Shown: positions 1 to 12,882 of the stretch, one piece after another
Layout: each line of letters begins with the position of its first letter
How positions within the stretch are numbered: the stretch's first letter is position 1
Assembly: GCA_030077755.1 (NCBI GenBank)
Contig: JAQJZZ010000014.1
Span: 558,001 to 622,000, forward strand
Length of the DNA: 64,000 nucleotides
Direction of reading: 5' to 3'
Origin: Filosporella fistucella
Lineage: Eukaryota; Ascomycota; Leotiomycetes; Helotiales
The notes under the pieces: model-generated
What the model was told of the DNA's origin: nothing
Databases searched by the model: none
Seen by the model: the letters and a program-made list of their open reading frames with translations, nothing else
Position numbers and translations under genes: made by a program

Positions 1-386
1 CTGGTAGTTGGAAGCTTCGATGGCGAGACGAACTGGCAGCTATACAACCACTCCTTGAAAGTGCGTCTAAAATAAATTAGTTAGAAGATTCGGTGCAGAT
101 GTGAGTTAGTGTCTTGTATAGCCTTTAAAGGCTTCCACTCCTTAATAGCAGTAATAAAAGCAATATAAATAAAATAGCGTCTTAAGCTATCCAAGCCCTT
201 ATATAAGTTACCCTTATATCAAATGCACCGTATTCCATTCTCAAATACCCTCTTATGCTTATAAGTTTGCTAAGTCTATATATAGCTAAATTAATAAGAC
301 TTTATAATAGTTATATCTATATGCCTCTTTATTTTCTTTTCAAATATGCTACCTTATATTATTTAAGGATTTTGAGATGAAATATA
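1..386. other. AT-rich leading segment, no gene resolved
   Basis: The first 75 bases read in frame 1 as 24 codons before a TAA and could be the tail of a gene or element lying outside the window; this cannot be decided here. From about base 65 the sequence becomes strongly AT-rich, with many TATA/TTAA runs and stops in all frames. That resembles repeat-induced-point-mutated transposon DNA of filamentous ascomycetes. I see no intact gene. Confidence 0.35.
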
Positions 387-607
387 TGTAACGATACGTC
401 GTTACATAGGCTTAGTCACCTGATAAGTTGGATACTAGGAGCAGATTCGGAAGGGTTTCAGAAGGGCATATGTATTTAAGGAGCTTCTCTCCCTCTCTTC
501 TTCCCTCATCTTTCCTGTTTCCTTTGTATTAGACTTAATAGTATCCGAATTGCCTCCGCATCGTACTCCCATATACTTCCCCGCAGTTTGGTGCTTGTGT
601 CGTTACA
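387..607. mobile_element. Probable solo LTR (221 bp) without clear target duplication
   Basis: The segment starts TGTAACGATACG and ends GTGTCGTTACA, so it has the TG...CA ends and TGTAACGA/TCGTTACA terminal inverted repeat of fungal LTRs. Inside are a TATA-like stretch near 471-482 and a CT-rich block just after it, as expected of an LTR promoter. The flanking 5-mers (ATATA and AAAAT) do not match, so either the target duplication has decayed or the borders are slightly wrong. No internal gag/pol sequence is present. Confidence 0.4.
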
Positions 608-1013
608 AAAATAAAATAAAATAAACAAGTATAGATAAATATAAATATATATTTTAATTTAAATATTCTATTAACTAAAAACCAAAACTAGAAATTTGGG
701 TATCTATCAATCCAAAATCCAAAACCTCTTATAAAAGGCCGAGCCAATTCCAAAAGGCAAGCTAAGATCCTTAAATACAAAAAGTTCTCGCTCGCTCGCT
801 AGATCCAGATCTGTGAACAGAACAGAATAGGGACGTGTGAATAATTTCAAAATGTTCAAGTAAGAGGCGTTTCTTCGTATTACGTTTCGTTTCGTTTGTA
901 TCGTTGCCTATGCATATAGCATACCCTCTCCTCCTCCCTCCTGTCATTTCCCTCCCATCTTCCCTCCTTCTCTCACATCGGAGAGATCGGAGAGAAGTCT
1001 CTCCTCCCAAATA
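608..1013. other. Intergenic, AT-rich then CT-rich; 3' flank of the large gene
   Basis: The first part is A/T-rich and the second part (about 900-1000) is strongly pyrimidine-rich on the plus strand. It should hold the 3' UTR and terminator of the minus-strand gene ending at 1014. The short frames across it look like chance frames. Nothing else is recognised. Confidence 0.4.
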
Positions 1014-4000
1014 CTAAACACTAGCTCCCCTCCCCCTCGCAGAAGGTTTCTGCGCATAAGCGACCACGAGTTTAAAACTCGAGTTCCATTTCTCTGCTTC
1101 CCTTAATAATTTTGCGTTGGAGAAGATACTTTCTTCCTCAATAGCTGCGGATGGAGTCGTTTGCTTGGCGATTTGATGAGTTGCGTTTTTGCCCTCGGCG
1201 CTCAAAGTGGAAGAAGAAGGAAGTACAGCATCCTCATAACACCTCGTATACCACCATCTCCCTACCCTCGCCACCATCTTCGTGATTGATTCGTCTCCCG
1301 CTGGCGTAGGATCTTTCATCATATCCACTAGACTTCTCTCTTCTCTCACTTCCTTCCTTCCAATCTTTTCTTTCCCCTGCGTCTCGTTCTTCGCTGACAC
1401 CGTACTAGCGACCGGAACACCAACTTTACAACTCTTTACGTCTTTCATTCCTTTCCTGCCTAATGCTCGCAAGCAGAGATCTGAGGCGCTACCTACGCTT
1501 ACGCCGGGGACGGCGACTTGCATCCTGACTTTCAAACCGCGGACAGCGCGGCGAGCGCGATTGCCCATGTTGAGCATATCTAAATCCAAGATTGCCATCT
1601 CAAGGTATCCGTTTGGTTTTAGGACGCGCTTTGATTCCGAGATGATGTGGTTGTAGATGTTTGGTTGTAAGGCAGGTGGGAAGCGGAAGATAACGATGGA
1701 GAAGGTGGAGGTGGGGAAGGGGAAGCGTTTTGGTGGAGAGCTTTGTGATGAGGCGAGGGAGTGGAGAGATGGGTAGGGGATTTGGACGTGATTTGGTGGG
1801 GTGAGAGGGAAAGCGTTGGGGTCTATGTCTTTGGTTGATGAAGCGGGAAGGGGAAGCGTTGGAGAGAGGTTGTAGAATGTTGCTGAAGGGTAGGTTTCAG
1901 CTGCGTAGAAGGACCAGTCGTCTGTTTATCAAATGTTAGTCTCAATCAACTATAAGTTTCAAGAACACATACCATTACCCAAACCATCTATAACCAAGAT
2001 AGAATGGTGTTTAGTTCCCTCCATAATCTCATCTCTCGCTGGACTGAACAGAACATGTCCGAACGTAAGCCACTTACTAACCGTCATACTACCCACTCTC
2101 AAGTTAACCTGCGAAATCGGAGACGAATTATCTTGCTCCGAGATCGTGAGCATACTTGAGATAGACTTGGTATTACTCGAAGAAGTGGATTGTCTCGATC
2201 CAGAAGCATTCGAAGAACGTCTTTTCTGTGCAGACCCATTATTTCGATCACCATACCCAGATATAAAATCCGTGAAGGACATTGGTGTTGTAGGACTGGG
2301 GATAGTGTTGAGAGCATCCTTGAGACGTGCACCCATATCTATACTATATATACTTGACGAAGTAAGGATAGAGTGACGTTCCGCATCCGGTTTGATGACT
2401 GGTGTTGAAGTAAGAGTTGGAGATTCCTTGGCCGCGACTTTACTCTTCCTCATCCTACGACTCTCATAGCTTTCATACTGGAATGGAACTCCATGCGATG
2501 AAGTTGCTGAAACAGGTGGTTTCATACCATCATCATTCTCAATCAGATCATCATACTCATCCCATACTTCATCTTCAACCAAAGCTGCACCTGGTTCTGG
2601 TACGACCGCAGTAACTTCGGCGACTGATTGACTACCAGACGAACTAGTTGTAGCCTCTGAATTCTTGCGTGGAGAAAATGCGAGAAATGAATGAGTAGAT
2701 GTGGTTTCGGCTTTTGAATCTGCAGAGCTTTGACGAGTTGGATCTGCCACTAGTTCCGGAGTTGATGGTCTCGGTGGACTAGGTCCAAGAGCTACTGATT
2801 GAGTGTCAAGAACACCAGGTGTGAGAAGCGGCTGAAGTGTACTGAGACGTGCAAATGGTCGAGAGAATGATTTCGGTGATGTCGTTTCCGGTCGAGCGGA
2901 GATGACTTTCGGGATGCGACCAACCTGAGGCAATCGACTCGGTCGAACAGGTGCATTCTCTTTGACCAGATGCAGATCCGTCTTGAGTGGTTCAGGAGAT
3001 TGCATTGGCTCTGGCGAAGAGAACAAAGCAGGAGGCGTGTAAGGATCCTTCTCTTTCGGATACACGACATTAGATTTGAGATTTTCGATCCGTCGCAAAT
3101 TGTCCTTGTAATTGCCAAACTGAAGAGCATCCAATTCCTCATTCGAAAGATCAACAACCTCAACCTCATTTAGGATATCCTCCAAATCACCCAGATCCGC
3201 TTCTTGATGTTCATCCGATGAATCAATCATAGCATAATGAGGAACCGCTTTCGCGACAGGTTTACCGACAGTGACTTGAAGAGCAGGTTGTGCCTGTTCC
3301 TTAGGAGTTGGTTTCGATCGATGGAAGAAGTTCCATTTTCCCGGTTCCTTCTGCCGTTTCTCCAACTTCTTCGGTTTGGTGAGCTGACCCTTTCGTCCTC
3401 TATCATCCTTGGGATCGAATTGCGACTCATCCGACATGATACTCGCATCCAAACTCGTCATCGACGGCGAGACACCTCCAGATATCTTGAGAGGTCTAGG
3501 AAGATGCAATGCTCCAGTAGAATTACTAAGTATCGACCGGCGAAAAGCCAAAGAACTCTTTCCAACCCCATCATCACTACTATCAGATGGTCTCCGACCT
3601 TTAGGTATCGCGAGCGACCCCCGCCTTGGGGCATCTCGAGGAAGTGCAGATGGCCAAAGTGTGGTGCGTGATATCTCATGACCGAGATTAGAAGATACTT
3701 TCGAGTCCACACTAGGTCTGCCTAATAGAAGACTTGTGTTACTTTCCGTACGGGCAAGTTCCGAAGATGTGTTTCGATTTTCCAAGATCTCGCCACCACC
3801 GGCTATGATCACGGGACTCATCCTTTCAAGTAAGAATGGATCATGAGTACGTGTACTGGCGACGCTTTCTTGGGATGAGCTGGCTCCACTGATACTTCTG
3901 TTTCGCCCCCCAAGACCAAGACCAGTTGCGCTAGTACTTCGTCGATTCCCGTATCTGCCATATCCTTCATGACCTGTTCCGGCTGTTGGGCCTTTTCGCA

Positions 4001-5645
4001 CTGTCTTCGTATCAATAGTCGTGATTTCGGGCGCGGTCTTGGTCCGTCTCCCAAATAGTCCGAATCGTGGTTTTGGGTTCGATACACTTGGACTTGGTGT
4101 GCGTGTAATCGTACCTCTGGAGGATGGCGGAATTTGTTGAGGTCTCAAATCAGGAATGATGCCGAGACCGGATGGAGCGGGTGTAGCTTCTCTCGGAGAT
4201 GGAAGGACAGGACTTGGTGATGGGTTTCGGGACGGTAGACGACTTGCCTGTTGAGGCCGATGGCCTTGCAGAGGTGATGGTGCACCTCTTGCCGAAGCAC
4301 TTTGCCTTCTATCAGGCGAGAAGCTGATTCCAGCCAGATTACTCTGAATTACAGCCATAGACTCTCCTAATTGTGACTGAAGATCTGGTGCACCTTCTCT
4401 ACTTGGTCGAGCTGGTGGACTTTTGGCTGTAATCTGTGGTGTAGGACGCCTGGCTGGTTCCAAAGGAGACGTCATAAGAGGTTTTGCTGGAGCTTGTGAT
4501 GGTTTTGACGGTGAAATCTCCTCCGATCGTGGCTTTTTAAACTTTTGAGACGACCCTCGTGGTGGTGGACTTGGTGCCAGAGGAGGTAATCTATTCTTCT
4601 TCTTCTCTTTTGCTTTCGCCTCACCTTTCACCGTCGAATTCGATGACGATGAAGTCAAAGACTCTCGTAACGATGGAAGACCGTGCGGATCGACTGTTGG
4701 TGCCTCAACTTCATTGGGAATACTTGCTGCTCTCCTCCTTGTTACACTCGAAAGTGGCGGCCGGGTGAACGCAGGACTACCTTGTCGTAATCTTGGTGTA
4801 GTGGTTTTCGAAGGAGCCATGATACCAGGAGATTGTGAAGACATCGAAGTAGGTGTAGTATCTCTACTGTATGCGCCTGGACCAGGCGATTCGGAAAACC
4901 TCGTCGAAGGACTTGCGCTGTAACCGCTGCCACTATATCCACTATACCTGTGATGACTGGTGCCCCCACTGGAATATACTGGGGTCCCAGACATCAACGG
5001 AGTAGGTGGGGGTAAATCCTGAGTCGATAGCTTGTGTGGTAAATCAGTAATGACTCTATTCGATCCCAAAACATTCTCCGGTCGGTTTCGATACCTATCC
5101 AATTCTGGATAAACTTGTGTAGTCTCCTTGACCGGAACCCTAGCCCTCGCCCTCGTGAAAACCTCATTATAAGCCTCCGCAGATTTCATCGATGATTCAA
5201 TACTCGGCCTCCTCTCCGTAGACCACTTTGTTGGTGAAGTCGAACCAGCTCGTTCAGGATTTGGTCGAGCGCCAGTCGGCTGTGCAATCGAAGAAGGTTT
5301 CCTCCGCAAAACATTCCTCGAGGATTTCCCCTTCAACTCTGGAACAGTCGCTGCCTTGACAGGAGCCTTTCCAAATCCAAATTTCGATGTTGTACCTTTC
5401 TGATTTGCCTCTGGTTTTATTCGTGTACTTGGTGAGGGATCGCGCATACTCGGTCTCGGCAACGCCGTCTGCTGCGGCCTCGTCATCCCCCTTCTCACCT
5501 CCATTTGCCCCGATATGTGCGCAATATCTGCCTCTCTATGTTCTTGCTTCACTGTACCAGGCGGAACGTATGTTACCATCCTTCTACTTCGACCTGTTTC
5601 CCCTGGCCTTGTAGGCGGGTCGAACCCTGATTTGTATGAAGCCAT
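1014..5645 (-). CDS. Large disordered protein with C-terminal SAM methyltransferase-like domain (1526 aa)
   Basis: Two exons (5645-1973 and 1921-1014) joined by a 51-bp intron with GTATGT donor and ACAG acceptor; the frame runs through the splice, giving 1526 residues. Residues 1 to about 1150 are rich in Ser, Pro, Arg and Thr with no globular signature, apart from a short conserved-looking motif WNFFHRSK and an acidic stretch around WDEYDDLIENDD. The last 330 residues look folded: the motif ILVIDGLGNDDWSF resembles the SAM-binding motif I, STFSIVIFRFPP the second strand region, and ESKRVLKPNGYLEMAIL the post-motif typical of class I methyltransferases. The motif I glycines are atypical, so the domain may be a pseudo-methyltransferase. 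The first ATG of the open frame was taken as start. A GTAAGT-like site at about 5800 could mark a 5' UTR intron. Substrate and role are unknown. Confidence 0.8.
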
Positions 5646-6758
5646 TATATTCCTCTTGTATTCGCATTAATCGAGCGTGTACTGTGTTCCAACGCTATAA
5701 TCTACAGCAGTTTGTATTCGACATTCCTTGCGGAGTTGAGATCTTTGACTAAGAAAGCTCTGGTCCGTTAGAGGTAGCAAAAGGTGGGGTGGCGGGGTAC
5801 TTACACCTAATATTTCATGGGTATCTTCATCCGTGAGGAATGATATCTATAAAGAAAGAGCACCAAGTATTATAGCCCTCGTCTCATCCAAAGTGCGGGA
5901 CAATTATGTATGCAGGTGGTGGCCAAAGGGAGCAAATCGCACGTGCTGATCGACAGGTGATATGTATAAGAGGAGGAATAAGGTACCACCAGGGCTTGAA
6001 ACTGTGGGACAAAATGAAATAACGCGACAACAATTAATATCTGGAGGCGAAAACAGGAGAGGATCAAGGTCGGTAGAGCAAAATATTAGAAGAAAAGATA
6101 AGATGTGATGTGGACGTGATGAAGGTTAAGGGTTGACCTGGGTCCCGGACGATCGAAGACTAGAGTGTGGGGACTAGTAATCGAGTTGGGTGGTGTCGTA
6201 AAACGGAGGCGGGCTTGACGGGTTGTAGTGGATAGTAGGACAAGCGCTTGTTTTTTGGCAACGCAAGCCCTGGAATATATGGCTGGCGCGATAGTCGATG
6301 AAGATTTGGGGGGAAAGAAAAGTAAAGGAGATGTGGAATACTAGGTGGTACTAGTAAAGGGCTGATGGATCAGATATCAAGTGAATCCAGTATGGATGTT
6401 GATGCTGATGCTGGCTGATAGTGGAACATATGAGTGCCGTGACAACTAGTCGGGTGGCTATCAAGGCTGGAGTATATTTGCTTGTGGCGTAGAGGTAGAA
6501 TTGGTTGGAATAAGGTGTAATGCGGCGAATGGCAAGTAGTCAGGCGGCCCCTTGGGTCTGATCAATGCTTTGCAGGCCATAGAGAGGACCTGGAGTCGCC
6601 GTAGCGGGAGTTTCTGGTGACTGGAATAGAAACCGTTGAAGAGGAGATGACTTAACTGGAGTTTGGGCAGCCTGCAGCATCTGCACTGCACTGCGCTGCA
6701 ATGTGCTGGGCCTGGAATCAGGGACTGCAGACGATCGGTCAAGCCAAGGGATGCTGTA

Positions 6759-6799
6759 GGCAAGTATCCTGGGTGAGAGCCGGAGGCAGGATACTTGCC
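6759..6799. repeat. Perfect 13-bp inverted repeat (hairpin, 15-nt loop)
   Basis: GGCAAGTATCCTG (6759-6771) and its exact reverse complement CAGGATACTTGCC (6787-6799) are separated by 15 bases. A 13/13 stem with a short loop is unlikely by chance at this position. It lies about 1.1 kb upstream of the large methyltransferase-like gene, outside any gene I can support. Confidence 0.75.
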
Positions 6800-9700
6800 G
6801 TACATCGCATCACCGGGCAATGCAGTGGAAGAGCGAGCAGAGCAGAGGAGTAAGGAAAGGCAGATGCGATATCGAATGTCAGGCGTGCGGGAGTCTCGGA
6901 CAAGGAAGAGAATGAGCCGACAACGATTCAGCAATGGTAGGTAGAGAAAACCTAGTCGTTCAGTACTCGCCAAACAGGCTCTGATCAGTCAGGTTGCCAG
7001 GGCCGAAAAAGCAACGTCAACCAGCAATTGTCTCTGTCTCGTCCAGTTCCTCGGAGTCGACGCGCATCCTGGCTGCGCCGCCCTGCAAGTGTTGTATGAA
7101 GTGCAGTAGATTTGGATGCAGCTGCAGATACTCGCATGTAAGTTGTACCTATGAGCGTGAAGCGGACGGTGGAAGAGTTGCTCATTCGTGGAGCGGTGAG
7201 GTGTTTATGGTGGGAGAATGAAGGTGAGAGGTCGAAGGTGCTTGGGGTTGACGTTTTGTGAGCCTGTGAGGCAGATTTCTTCGCTTGTACGATTCCTTGC
7301 ATTTTTGAGTGGAGTGGAATGGAGTGGAAGTGGGTACTTACGCAGTACCGAGTACTTCGTACTGCCATGGACTGACGGTGGAGACAGACAGAAGGGAGCC
7401 AGAGGGAACCAAAGGCACTGGGGAAGGCAGATCTCGACTATTCTCTTTTTGTGCTGACTAACCACATCAAGTTGGATCCGTTGGGGATCTTCCTTCATAC
7501 CTCTGTATGCCCCCACTTAGCCGACGAATAGCCATGCGGCGTCTAGCATCATCACATCAAAGTTGAATCAAGGCCTGCATCGGCTTGAGCGGGCTTTTCC
7601 ATGGTACCTCGCCTCTTCCTACCCTCGGGGGCGCTTGTCGCTTTCAGTCTATTTTAATGCTCATCCGTCGCGGACACCGGCGGCACTGCGCTTGAGGCCC
7701 AACCCACGACCTGGTTAGACCCAAGACTTGACCCGAGACAGACCACAGACCAGACTCAGACCCAGACCCAGATGCGACCTGACCATACGGATAGGTAAAG
7801 TATCTTGACGATGAGTCTATTATGAAGCCCATAGGGTCAGCTGGAAATCATGTGCTGGTCATTGGACCTGTTATCTCTCGGCTGTCGCTCCTGCACGGCT
7901 TAAGAGCGGTCCATAGCCGTCAGCTTTCAGCGGTACCATGGTTGAGGGAGTTAGAGGATCAGGTGCATTGTATCGTGATGTCAATCTCCTGACCTGAGGA
8001 TTATGTTAGGCAGAGAGGTTATCACAACTCTATTTGCTACTTCGTGATCGGATGTGGACCTGAGGTTTTCAAGGTATCCTATCCCGTTGTATTATTCTAT
8101 CTTATTTTTACCCTGCTTTCGACTCTGGGTCAAGAACGGGTCGCATCGTCCCCTTCCTCTATCCATTCATTCCTCAACCCAGGATCCATCCAACCTCCCT
8201 CTCTCCAAAAAGAATCAGTCTCGATTGTAATCGACCCATCACTTCCTCTTCCCGGCATCAAATTCCCTCTTTTCCTCCGTTGCTCTCTCACCCCATCCCA
8301 ATCCAGAATTCGTGATTCCATTTCCCCCTTCTCTGTCCTCTAATTCGCCAATCTCAAAATCACGACACCCAATCAATCCACCAATTTTTTCATTCCGGCG
8401 CCTCGACCCTCCCTCCCTCCCTCAAACTCTACTTTTTCCTCCCCTTAGCTATACTCAGGGGTTCTTGTGGTAGGGAATGAGAAACTTAGAGTTTCCTTCA
8501 CGGGAAGGGAGCCAAAGCACCTTTCAGACTAAACATGTTTCTCCCTACCCGCGCCGTTTACCTTGTTCCTCAACCTTCTGTTGAAGAACCAATGAGTACC
8601 AATCATTGCTATATGGAATACAAGTAACTTAAAACGGTCCGGATGAGGAACTTAAAGGAGAAGCGAGGCGTGGTTGGCTTCGGAGGGGGATTGTACGAGC
8701 GAGCCGGTAAGATGTTGGAGATGCGTATTAGGCTCGTGATTTGTGGATGAGAGTTTACTTTTACGAAGGTTGATATCAAGGTGATTTTGTTGGGGTGACA
8801 TGGTGCGTATCTACGTATCTAACGTATTGTTCATCATATCATGTCATGCCTACCTATCGGTCATTCAATTGATTCTCTCATCGCATTCCATCCCCAATTC
8901 ATCCTGTCGCATTCATCCAATCCTCAATCCCAGGTCAATTCAAGCCCCACCCTCACCCTCACCTCAACTAACCACAAAGCACCTGACTCATCCCTTTCGC
9001 ACATCCTCTCCTCGACCTCACAATCCTACAGTACACTTCCAATTCCGTACACAGCTTGGAAATCTCTAACAGCGTACAAACCCAACGCAGCTGAAAAAAC
9101 CTATGCGTTGTCACTTCCACGGCGAAAGCGATACCTTTTCATCCTAGGTACCTTGTGTGGCGAAAACCGTGTGGCGGAGCCTATCTGCAATGCACCCGCC
9201 ACACAATGCGAAACGCCACAGCCTTGAATATATTCCGAGGTAAGACTTGAATCGATGTAGAAGAGTCAAATTGACGTGGCAGGCAAATTCTACATCAAGG
9301 TATCAAGGTTTTAGAATAGAATGATGAGGTAGATTCGCTAAAATTATTATTGATGGGAGGAAGGGGAGGTTAGAAAAAGGTACGGAGGTACTTGTCACAG
9401 GTAGTTTAGTCTCACATCCTTTGCCCTGTCAAAAAACGGGAAGAAATCAATTGAACATGGAGCGTGCTTAATTCTCCCTCCACAACCACTTCACCAGCAC
9501 CTTCTCCTCCTCCATCCCATCCATCAAAATCCTCATCCAGACCACCTACCTTCCATACAAACATCCTCATACTTATCCACAGACACACACACTTACCACC
9601 GCATAAGCCAATCAATTAACAAAACCAGCATATAGAATCCCCACCAGGAATAATAAATATAACCCTGTTCGCACAATCCACACACACCAAAAGCCCTCTG

Positions 9701-10922
9701 TCTTGACATCAAGGCTCTTTGACGCTCTGATTGGATAACCTAGCTACAAGGGGAGAAAAGTGGCGTTAATCCTCCCGAGAGATTTCGATCATGTGATTAG
9801 AAGATGGTGTGCTGGATTTTTGAATTGTTTTTTTGGTGTTTGGAGTATTGGAGAGTTGGGGGGAAAGGTGAGGTGAGGTAGGTAAGAAAAGGATGAATAA
9901 GGAAGGGTAGTGAATCTTGAGGAGAAGCGGTTACTAAGGAAGGTTTTAACACATCTATATGTTATATTCTTCTTTTTGCTTTAGGATTATATAACAAAAG
10001 CTTTAAAGATTTTATAGGGAAATAGATATTTGTTATTCATACCTTTATAGCATAAATCTATTAAGAAGAGACAAAAACTATTATCTCACCACACCTTAAA
10101 CTTCCTATCACTAACCTCTATATTTCTCAATTATCAAAAATGCAATTCCTACTTACACCCCTCGTATTGCCCCCTCCTTCACTCTTCCTAAACCATCCCC
10201 ACTTTCTCCTCATAATCACAACACAAATCCAAATCTAGAATCTCATTCCTAATCCATCATATCACATCTCAATTACCCACCTCCCCTAGCCCTCCTTCTA
10301 AACACCCACCTCACCCGCTCTCTACTTCAACGGCCGGTTTCCCTTCCCCGGAACCTTACGGCCCTCCATCGGAGAATCGCCTTACGTCCGTACGTCCCGC
10401 ACTTTTCCCTCTTTTCTCCTCTCATATCACACTCTCTTCCCTCCTCTCCTCAGATATCACCTCTTAAATTCTACATCACATCTCATATCACATCTCATCA
10501 CATCCCTAATCTACTTTCTCCTCTTCTCCTCTTCTTTCCCGCTTTCTTTTATCCATACTAACCATTCATCACATCCTCTCCCGCACCCGTCAGAATTCCA
10601 AGGATAAGGATAGAAGAAAGAGAAATCTAGACTTCTATTCCTACATCCGGTTCTCTACTAAATCGACCCACTTCTTCCATTATCCAAGCCACTTATCCCC
10701 AAGCTAAGAGAGACGAGAAGGAGTAAACCTTAGCTACGGAGAATTTTTCACTTTAGCTTTGTGTTTAGGTCTGAGGGTAAGGCGAGAGTTTGAAGGTAGG
10801 ACGTAGGTGGGATTGAGGGTGGGGTGAGAGGGGAGGAGGAAGGAGACGGGAGAACGGGAATATGTTCCGGGTTTAGTGTCGTGTAAAGTTTCCTTTTTAT
10901 TTAATCTTGCTTTGAACATTGA

Positions 10923-10976
10923 TATGAAATTGAAATTGGAGTTGGAATTGGAGTTGGAATTGGAGTTGGAATTGAG
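10923..10976. repeat. 12-bp microsatellite-like repeat
   Basis: About four tandem copies of a GGAATTGGAGTT-type unit with small changes. It creates a false Asn/Ser-rich frame on the minus strand. Confidence 0.7.
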
Positions 10977-11920
10977 CTTTGAGGTTTGAAATTGAGATGA
11001 TGGGCGAAAGGGTAATTTGGTGAGAAAATCAAGAATAGATAGAATAGGTAAGAGGTAAGAGGGAGGGTAAGGTAGAGGGAGAAGGAATATAAGTCTCTTG
11101 TTAAGTATAGAAAAATATAATATAATAAATAAAAAAAGTAAGAAGATAGTCAAATATAAAAAAGTATAATTTTATTTATTATTTGTATACTCTTTAAATA
11201 GCCAGGAAAATGATTATAAAGAAAGCCTACAAAGAGAAGAAGGAGAAGAGAAGATAAAAAGATATAAGATCGAATCCAGATACGAAAATAGAGAAGTATA
11301 ACAATATAAATAGAATAAAAGCTTCCTTATTCAATATATAGTCCATTAAATATATACTCCTAGAAATAGTCTATCAATAAAAGGAAAACAAAATATACAA
11401 AAGGGAAAATGTACAACTAACTTTATTACTTAATATCTAGCCTATATTATCAACTTAAGCAAACAAAACAAGATTATCATAATTAAGTAAATCATCAGAG
11501 ATCAAAAAGAAATCACACCCAAAACTTCAAACAAATTTCATGAATTACAAAGCCTAGGGATCCTAGATTCAACTCGTGTGATAAATGGGTCAGAAACAGG
11601 AGTTTTAAAGAATACACCTACCAGGTTGGATAGGGAGGAAGGTTAAGAGAGATTATTTAGTAAGGTAAAGAAGGATTGCGAGATATTGAAGGGAGATTAT
11701 ACTGCGGTACAGGTATACTTTGGAGGTATTGTATGAAAACCGGCTTAGTGAATCTAGGTTCAACTTACCATTCAAATCGGAATGACATGCTAGGAAATGC
11801 AGAAAATTCATATTTATTATCTCATCTCGCCCTAACGCCTTCATCTCAGCCTAGGCAACATAACTGCTCATTGCTTTTACTAGTATACACCCTACCAAGC
11901 ATCTAGCTTTTCCAGGCAAT

Positions 11921-12882
11921 CTAAGAAGTAACAGCCTCCTTAGCAAATCTCTTTGCTCTCGCCTCAGCTTTAGCTTTCTCAGCAGGATCAACCTCTCCAC
12001 CACCACCGCCGCCGCCTCTCTCCTTCCTCTCCCCTCCTCTACCACCACCACGACCTCCTCTTCCCCTCTGTTGTCCCTTTTGTACCCTGCCACTCTCAAC
12101 CCTCCTATCAGGAGTCTGTCTCTTAGCTTCTCTTCCCTCCTCATCTCTTCCACGTCCTCTCTTCAATCTACCCTCTGGCAACGCCTCATCTAATCCCTTT
12201 ACCAACGTCGCACCCTTCACATCTTTGCCAAATTTCTTAGCTCGCTCTTCCAATTTCTTCTTCTCGTCATCAACTGTGATTCCGAATCGCTTGGCTCTAG
12301 CTGCGCGCTTCTCAGCTTCTTTCTCTGCGTCTGTTTTTTGGAGACCAGCTGTGAAATCTGGAGCTGGGACTTTGGTTTCGGTTTCTGTGGTGGCAGCTTC
12401 GGGTTTGGATTCAGTGGTGGTTGTTGGAGGAGCAGCAACAGGACCTTTGGCAGCTGATGCGCTTTCAGTGGTGACGGGTGCGGGAGTAGAAGTACTGGCT
12501 TGTGCGACTGGAGCTGGAGGAGCAGAGACTGGAGCACTAGCTGGAGCAGGAGCCGCAGACTCAGCAGGCTTATCATCTTCATCCCAATCGATTTCATCAT
12601 CTGCTGTACCTGCTGTAGCTAATACCAGTCAGCGCCTTTCCTAGATACACTTTCCACTCTGCAACGAGGCAATGCGCTTTAACGGGAATGCGCAGGATCG
12701 TTCGGCGCAAAAGAAAGGAGAACTTGAACATATCAACAGAACAATAACTCACCACCACCTTTCTTCGCATCATCCTCTGTGATCCTCGCAATCAAATCTG
12801 CTTTGTTGCCCGAGATGACAAGTCCTCTCTCCTGCAGTATCTTCTTTAGGTCTGGGACCTTCAGTTGTGTGTAATCTGCCAT
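11921..12882 (-). CDS. THO1: Tho1/SARNP-like mRNA-export factor with SAP domain (273 aa)
   Basis: Exon 1 (12882-12753) encodes the whole SAP domain, starting MADYTQLKVPDLKKILQERG and continuing with the LVISGNKADLIARI helix. A 140-bp intron (GTGAGT...CTACAG, with a CTGAC branch site) leads to exon 2 (12612-11921) in the correct phase, for 273 residues in total. A long Ala/Pro/Thr-rich linker follows, then a repeat of the type ARAKRFGI ... ERAKKFGKD characteristic of Tho1/CIP29/SARNP, and an RG/RGG-rich tail ending in RAKRFAKEAVTS. Proteins of this family bind nucleic acid through SAP and act with the THO/TREX complex in mRNP assembly and export from the nucleus. The RGG tail is a likely RNA-binding and arginine-methylation region. 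Family assignment is firm; the in vivo partner is known only from homologues. Confidence 0.9.

Larger units (their letters stand above)
5646..11920. other. 6.3-kb gene-poor intergenic region
   Basis: No convincing coding sequence is seen. Open frames here are short, lack splice continuity and have unlikely composition, such as the Asn-Ser run at 10930-10975 produced by a microsatellite. The parts at 8100-8500 and 10150-10700 are strongly pyrimidine-rich on the plus strand, while 10740-11100 is purine-rich, and 11100-11500 is AT-rich. Fungal promoters with long CT-rich leaders look like this. The region contains a perfect 13-bp hairpin and a near-palindrome, listed separately. Confidence 0.45.

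Noticed and set aside
6461..6973. 170-codon minus frame in the gene-poor region
   Set aside because: No family signature, unlikely composition, overlaps the hairpin, and no splice continuity with other frames.
7340..7366. Near-palindrome around CAGTACCGAGTACTTCGTACTG
   Set aside because: Imperfect and composed of repeated GTAC words; not distinguishable from chance in this composition.
10734..11153. 139-codon minus frame with Asn-Ser repeats
   Set aside because: The repeat is a translated 12-bp microsatellite and the rest is translated purine-rich DNA.
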